NCBI GenBank assembly: GCA_016210435.1
Contig: JACQUF010000418.1
Location: forward strand, 1-10,206
DNA length: 10,206 bases
From: Chloroflexota bacterium
GTDB taxonomy: Bacteria; Chloroflexota; Dehalococcoidia; Lucifugimonadales; Lucifugimonadaceae
Direction of reading: 5' to 3'
The position numbers were made by a program, and so were the translations under genes. Below are positions 6,773 to 10,206 of the stretch, piece after piece. Positions within the stretch are counted from its first letter, which is position 1; each line of letters opens with the position of its first letter. The notes beneath the pieces are model-generated. The model was not told the DNA's origin, made no database searches, and saw only the letters and a program-made list of their open reading frames with translations.

Positions 6773-7498
6773 TTGGTCACGACCCTTATCCCGGAGTCGA
6801 GGCTCGCCGAGTTAGAGGGCCGGATCGACGTACGTTTCGGCGACCGATCGCTTCTGGGCATCGCCCTTGTTCACGCGTCGTACCTGAACGAAAACCCGGA
6901 AACCGATGCGCAATCGAACGAGCGCATCGAGTTCCTGGGCGACGCGGTCGTCGATCTTGCCGTCGGGCATGCCCTGCTCGATCGGGCGGCAACGGCTACC
7001 GAAGGGCAATTGACCGCGGTGAGAGCGCTGGTGGTCCGCAGCGAGACACTGGCGCGTGCTGCGGCTCGCCTGGGGTTGGGCGAGTATCTGCTCCTTGGAA
7101 AGGGAGAACGCTCGCACGGCGGAACGGAGCGCGTGTCGAACCTGGCTGACGCCTTCGAGGCGGTCGTCGGCGCGATCTTTCTCGACCAGGGATATGAAGC
7201 CGCGCGGAAGTTCGTGCTCCGGTCGTTGAACCGGGAGCTGACGCACGCCCTGGCCGTGGCCTCCCCCAAGGACCCGAAGTCGCTTCTCCAGGAAGTGGCC
7301 CAGGCTGCCGGCTGGGGCGCGCCGTCCTACCGCGTGGTGTGCAGCGAAGGCCCCGACCACATGCGCCGGTTCACCATCGAGGTCGTGGTTCGCGGGCAGG
7401 TCGCGGGTACCGGCGAGGGCGCCCGCAAAGTGGATGCCGAGCGTGAGGCTGCGAGCCGCGCACTCGAGGCCCTGGCCGATACCACGCGGATCATCTAG
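6773..7498 (+). CDS. rnc: Ribonuclease III
   Basis: A 241-residue double-stranded-RNA endonuclease that processes rRNA precursors and cleaves structured mRNAs; it acts as a dimer with magnesium. The signature NERIEFLGDAVV spans 49-60, with E50, E53 and D57 matching E38, E41 and D45 of E. coli RNase III. D126 and E129 in LADAFEAVVGAIFLDQ match D114 and E117, so the full metal-binding set is present. A C-terminal double-stranded-RNA-binding domain runs from about 167 (DPKSLLQE) to 236, ending in AEREAASRALEAL. The length is normal for bacterial RNase III. The start is a TTG with a strong GGAGAGG upstream. ftsY follows 9 nt after the stop, so the two are almost certainly co-transcribed; smc, often found near this pair elsewhere, is not between them here. 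Confidence 0.96.
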   Translation: MVTTLIPESRLAELEGRIDVRFGDRSLLGIALVHASYLNENPETDAQSNERIEFLGDAVVDLAVGHALLDRAATATEGQLTAVRALVVRSETLARAAARLGLGEYLLLGKGERSHGGTERVSNLADAFEAVVGAIFLDQGYEAARKFVLRSLNRELTHALAVASPKDPKSLLQEVAQAAGWGAPSYRVVCSEGPDHMRRFTIEVVVRGQVAGTGEGARKVDAEREAASRALEALADTTRII

Positions 7499-7507
7499 GA
7501 CTGCGTT

Positions 7508-8443
7508 TTGTTCCGACTTTTCGGCCGCCGGGAAAAGACCAGGGAGGCCGCCGGCAAGACCAGCGGCACTTTTTCGCGCCTGCTGGGCGGGCTATTCGCG
7601 CGTCAGACGCTGGATGAAGAGTTCTGGAATGGGCTGGAGGAGGTGTTGATCATTGCAGACGTTGGAATGGCCACCTCTGAACGCCTGCTCGCATCGGTCC
7701 GCCAGCGCGCCCGCGAGCAGCGGTTGGATAATCCTGCCCCGGTGCGCGCGGTCCTCAGAGACGAAATAGAGGCGATCCTGAAATCGGCGGCAGCCGGGAA
7801 GTCCGGCCCCCCCGAACGCGAGAAGACGGCGATACTCGTCGTCGGTGTCAACGGAGTCGGCAAGACCACCAGCATCGCGAAGCTCGCGCATGCGGCGAGG
7901 TCGGACGGGAGGACCGTTCTGCTGGCCGCGGCCGACACCTTTCGTGCCGGGGCCATCGAGCAGCTCGCGACCTGGGCCGGTCGCCTGGGCGTCGACGTCA
8001 TAGCCCATCAGGCGGGTGGCGACCCCGGGGCAGTCGCGTTCGATGCCATGGCAGCAGCACAACGCAGGGGCGTCGAGCTCGTCCTGATCGACACGGCTGG
8101 CCGCCTCCATACGAAGCACAACCTGATGCAGGAGCTCAAGAAGGTTCACGGTTCGGTCCAACGCCAGGGGGAAGGCTACGCGCAGAGGGTGCTGCTCGTG
8201 ATGGACGGGACGACAGGCCAGAACGGCCTGGTTCAGGCGAAGGCGTTTAGCGACGCGATTGGCTGCGATGGCGTATTTCTTACTAAGCTCGATGGAACCG
8301 CCAAGGGCGGCATCGTGCTGGCGATCGCCGGCGAGCTGAAACTTCCGGTCTGGTTCATCGGCACGGGCGAAAAGCTGGAGGACCTTGCTGAATTCGATCC
8401 CGAAGCATTCGCTGAGGCCCTGGTTCCCGAACCGGCAGCCTAG
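7508..8443 (+). CDS. ftsY: Signal recognition particle receptor FtsY
   Basis: A 311-residue SRP-type GTPase that docks ribosome-SRP complexes at the cytoplasmic membrane for co-translational insertion of membrane proteins. The N domain (about 20-95) includes EEVLIIADVGMATSERLL. The G domain has the P-loop GVNGVGKTT at 113-121 (K119), the insertion-box DTFRAGA at 143-149, DTAGR at 195-199, MDGTTGQN near 232-239, TKLDG at 259-263 with TAKGG, and a closing GTGEKLEDLAEFDPEAF. It is essentially N and G domains only: the long acidic N-terminal extension of E. coli FtsY is absent, and membrane contact would rest on the short basic start (MFRLFGRREK). The start is TTG at 7508, with AGGA (7497-7500) overlapping the rnc stop, which suggests translational coupling. 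A terminator follows at once. Confidence 0.96.
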   Translation: MFRLFGRREKTREAAGKTSGTFSRLLGGLFARQTLDEEFWNGLEEVLIIADVGMATSERLLASVRQRAREQRLDNPAPVRAVLRDEIEAILKSAAAGKSGPPEREKTAILVVGVNGVGKTTSIAKLAHAARSDGRTVLLAAADTFRAGAIEQLATWAGRLGVDVIAHQAGGDPGAVAFDAMAAAQRRGVELVLIDTAGRLHTKHNLMQELKKVHGSVQRQGEGYAQRVLLVMDGTTGQNGLVQAKAFSDAIGCDGVFLTKLDGTAKGGIVLAIAGELKLPVWFIGTGEKLEDLAEFDPEAFAEALVPEPAA

Positions 8444-8479
8444 CCGGCCGCGCGGGCCGGGCGTGTACCGGGCTTTTTT
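8442..8479 (+). terminator. Intrinsic terminator after ftsY
   Basis: AGCCGG (8442-8447) pairs with CCGGGCT (8468-8474), with one bulged base, and is followed directly by six Ts (8474-8479). The 20 nt between the arms is itself very GC-rich and contains an alternative perfect stem, CCGGCC with GGCCGG, around a 5 nt loop. The left arm begins inside the ftsY TAG stop codon. This should end the rnc-ftsY transcript. Confidence 0.72.
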
Positions 8480-8515
8480 GCATCCTGCATCGACCGCGGA
8501 TAGGGCGTAGCTCAG

Positions 8516-10206
8516 GTGGCAGACGCGCTCCTCTGGTTGGTCGCGGCCGAAGCGATCGGCTTGGCTGCATTCCCGGTGGCGAATTTCCTCTTCGGACCTT
8601 TGCGCGACCGGGGTTGGGGCTTCGCAAAGCCGCTGGGGCTGATCGTCGTTTCCTACGCGGTCTGGATCCTCAGCTACGCAGGATTGCTCCCGAATTCACG
8701 CATCTCATACCTGACCGTGATCGTCGTGCTGTTTCTCGCCGGAAGCACGTACGCGTTCTTGCGGCGCATGGAGATTCGAGGATGGCTGCGGCGTGAATGG
8801 CGGGTGGTGCTCGCGGGAGAGCTGGTTTTTCTCGCGGTATTCGGCGCGTGGGCGGCCTATCGGGCATTCGACCCCAACATATCGGGCACAGAAAAACCGA
8901 TGGACTTCCTATTCTTGAACGCGTCGGCAGTCGCTCCGGCTGCGCCACCCGAGGACCCGTGGCTTGCCGGACACCCGGTCGCGTACTACTACTTCGGCTA
9001 CTGGATGTTCGGCGGCATGAGCATGCTCACTGGCGTGCCGACCCCAGTTGCGTTCAATCTCTCCCTGGCCCTCCTGGCTGCGATGTCGGGGGGCGCGGTG
9101 TTCAGCCTTGTTGCGGGTCTCGTCGGCGCTGGCGGAGGCAGTCGCCGTGCATCCATCGCCTCGGGCCTGGCCTCAGTCGGGCTGCTTCTCTTCGTAGCCA
9201 ATCTGATCGGATTCTGGGAGCTGGGGTCCCTCTACCACGTCGGCGGGCCCAGGTTTTACAACTGGCTGTCGATCGACGGTATCGATTCCGATCAACCGGG
9301 AGAAGCCTGGCGTCCGGCCAGGCACTGGTGGTGGTGGGCCGCGTCGAGGGTCATCAACACCCACGATGCGCAGGGCGGCGGCCAGGATTTCACGATCCAG
9401 GAATTCCCGTATTTCAGCTTCCTGTTAGGCGATCTGCACCCCCATGTAATGGCAATACCGTTCGTTCTCGGGTTCGTCGGGATCTGCCTGGCGGTATTTC
9501 TTTCGCCGAAACGCTGGGGCATCGGCTGGCTTCGCAGTCATCCAGTTCACGGGGTGCTCATAGCGCTGTCCCTCGGAGCGCTTGGATTCATCAATGCCTG
9601 GGACTTCGTCACGTTCGGTGGGCTGTTTGCCGTGGTCGTGATGCTCAAGGCGTACAGGCAATTCGGTTCGGCTCTCCCGCTGGCCGCCATACGAGCGCTG
9701 CCCGCGTTCGCGCTGGTCCTGGGCCTGGCGCTCCTGCTGTACGCGCCGTTCTACTTCGGGACCTTTTCCAGCCAGGTGTCGCCAACTGCTCCGATCGGAC
9801 CGGCAAAATTTCCGACGCGGCCGATCCATTTCCTGACGGTCTGGGGACTCTGGATCGCGCTGCTGACGCCGTTCGTGATCGCGGCGGTATCCGGTCCGGT
9901 CCGCAGATACGTCGCCTGGGGCTGGTCAGCGGTGCTGGGGCGGCCAGACGCGTCGGCCTCGAGATCCGGCGTCGACCCGTCAATCCTGTGGATGCTGGCG
10001 GCCGCCCTCGTTGTCCCGTTCCTGGTCTGGGCTGGCATACACCTCGAGGTGAACCCCGGCGCGCAGATATCCGATCTTGGCGAACGTTTCCTGGCGGTTC
10101 TGCCGCTTGCTGTTGTGAACTCAGTCGTCGTCATTGCCCTGGTAAGGCGCGCTTGCTCCGGGCCTGCGGACGGTACCTCCTTCGCCCTGGCCCTGATCGC
10201 CGCGGC
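8516..10206 (+). CDS. DUF2298 / Chlor_Arch_YYY integral membrane protein, 3'-partial
   Basis: The frame runs open to the window edge and encodes at least 563 residues of a very hydrophobic polytopic protein. Hydrophobic segments lie near residues 4-26, 40-58, 65-82 and 97-115, with many more after 160. Family marks are visible: TEKPMDF at 125-131, DPWLAG at 147-152, the eponymous tyrosine triplet in AYYYFGYW (Y157-Y159, G161), four tryptophans followed by AASR at 271-278, and GDLHPHV at 305-311. The family is described from Chloroflexi and Archaea, usually 700 or more residues, function not established. Acidic and His-containing loop motifs between membrane helices suggest a GT-C-like glycosyltransferase fold, which is my inference. 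The start is GTG 8516, soon after an in-frame TAG at 8501; AGGG at 8502-8505 is a weak ribosome-binding site, and TTG 8537 is an alternative. It lies after the ftsY terminator, so it is probably a separate unit. Confidence 0.88.
   Translation, partial: MADALLWLVAAEAIGLAAFPVANFLFGPLRDRGWGFAKPLGLIVVSYAVWILSYAGLLPNSRISYLTVIVVLFLAGSTYAFLRRMEIRGWLRREWRVVLAGELVFLAVFGAWAAYRAFDPNISGTEKPMDFLFLNASAVAPAAPPEDPWLAGHPVAYYYFGYWMFGGMSMLTGVPTPVAFNLSLALLAAMSGGAVFSLVAGLVGAGGGSRRASIASGLASVGLLLFVANLIGFWELGSLYHVGGPRFYNWLSIDGIDSDQPGEAWRPARHWWWWAASRVINTHDAQGGGQDFTIQEFPYFSFLLGDLHPHVMAIPFVLGFVGICLAVFLSPKRWGIGWLRSHPVHGVLIALSLGALGFINAWDFVTFGGLFAVVVMLKAYRQFGSALPLAAIRALPAFALVLGLALLLYAPFYFGTFSSQVSPTAPIGPAKFPTRPIHFLTVWGLWIALLTPFVIAAVSGPVRRYVAWGWSAVLGRPDASASRSGVDPSILWMLAAALVVPFLVWAGIHLEVNPGAQISDLGERFLAVLPLAVVNSVVVIALVRRACSGPADGTSFALALIAA

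Noticed and set aside
6769..7149. ATG-started frame overlapping the beginning of rnc
   Set aside because: It is a shifted frame over RNase III with no motif; its ATG is only 1 nt from the GGAGAGG site, whereas the TTG in the rnc frame has proper spacing and homology.
8504..8525. tRNA-like start: GTAGCTCAGGTGGCAGA resembles the D-arm region (A box) of bacterial tRNAs
   Set aside because: The D stem does not close (no GAGC follows the loop), no anticodon stem or T-arm (GGTTCRA) appears at the right distance, and the sequence runs into the YYY coding frame. Treated as chance, though a trace of a tRNA fragment cannot be excluded.
1..10206. CRISPR array, mobile element, phage or defence gene
   Set aside because: No regularly spaced direct repeats, transposase, integrase, toxin-antitoxin or nuclease-defence motifs were seen; almost all bases are accounted for by housekeeping-type genes.

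Overview
This is a dense, high-GC bacterial chromosome segment of ordinary housekeeping and DNA-repair character. The lineage is most likely Chloroflexota. The best single clue is the membrane protein at the right edge, which carries the tyrosine-triplet signature of the DUF2298 / 'Chlor_Arch_YYY' family, known mainly from Chloroflexi and Archaea. A DinG helicase fused to an exonuclease and a DNA glycosylase of the OGG1 type are compatible with that placement. The class cannot be fixed from this sequence alone.

Layout, left to right. (1) Bases 2-1545, plus strand: a MOSC-domain protein, probably cut by the left edge, translationally coupled through a GTGA overlap to a ketopantoate-reductase-like NADPH oxidoreductase. 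(2) Bases 1546-1705: an intergenic stretch holding three copies, in alternating orientation, of a REP-like 15-16 nt palindromic unit. (3) Bases 1706-5460, plus strand: dinG (exonuclease plus superfamily 2 helicase), overlapped at its 3' end by an OGG1-type 8-oxoguanine DNA glycosylase gene. This looks like a two-gene DNA-repair operon. (4) Bases 5435-6697, minus strand: a class II tRNA nucleotidyltransferase / poly(A) polymerase gene, convergent with and overlapping ogg by 26 bp. (5) Bases 6698-6772: a 75 bp divergent promoter region with an extended -10 candidate on each strand. (6) Bases 6773-8443, plus strand: rnc (RNase III) and ftsY (SRP receptor GTPase), both with TTG starts, then an intrinsic terminator that begins inside the ftsY stop codon. 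(7) Base 8516 to the right edge, plus strand: the N-terminal 563 residues of the DUF2298/YYY membrane protein, open at the window end.

The genes group by function: repair (dinG, ogg), RNA maturation (cca, rnc), protein targeting (ftsY), and two less understood units (MOSC with oxidoreductase, and the YYY membrane protein). I found no tRNA or rRNA gene, CRISPR array, transposase, phage gene or defence system, and nothing that amounts to a convincing undescribed system. The points most worth a second look are the altered cytosine-contact segment of the glycosylase, the cysteine set of the exonuclease-helicase, the alternating REP-like units before dinG, and the YYY protein.
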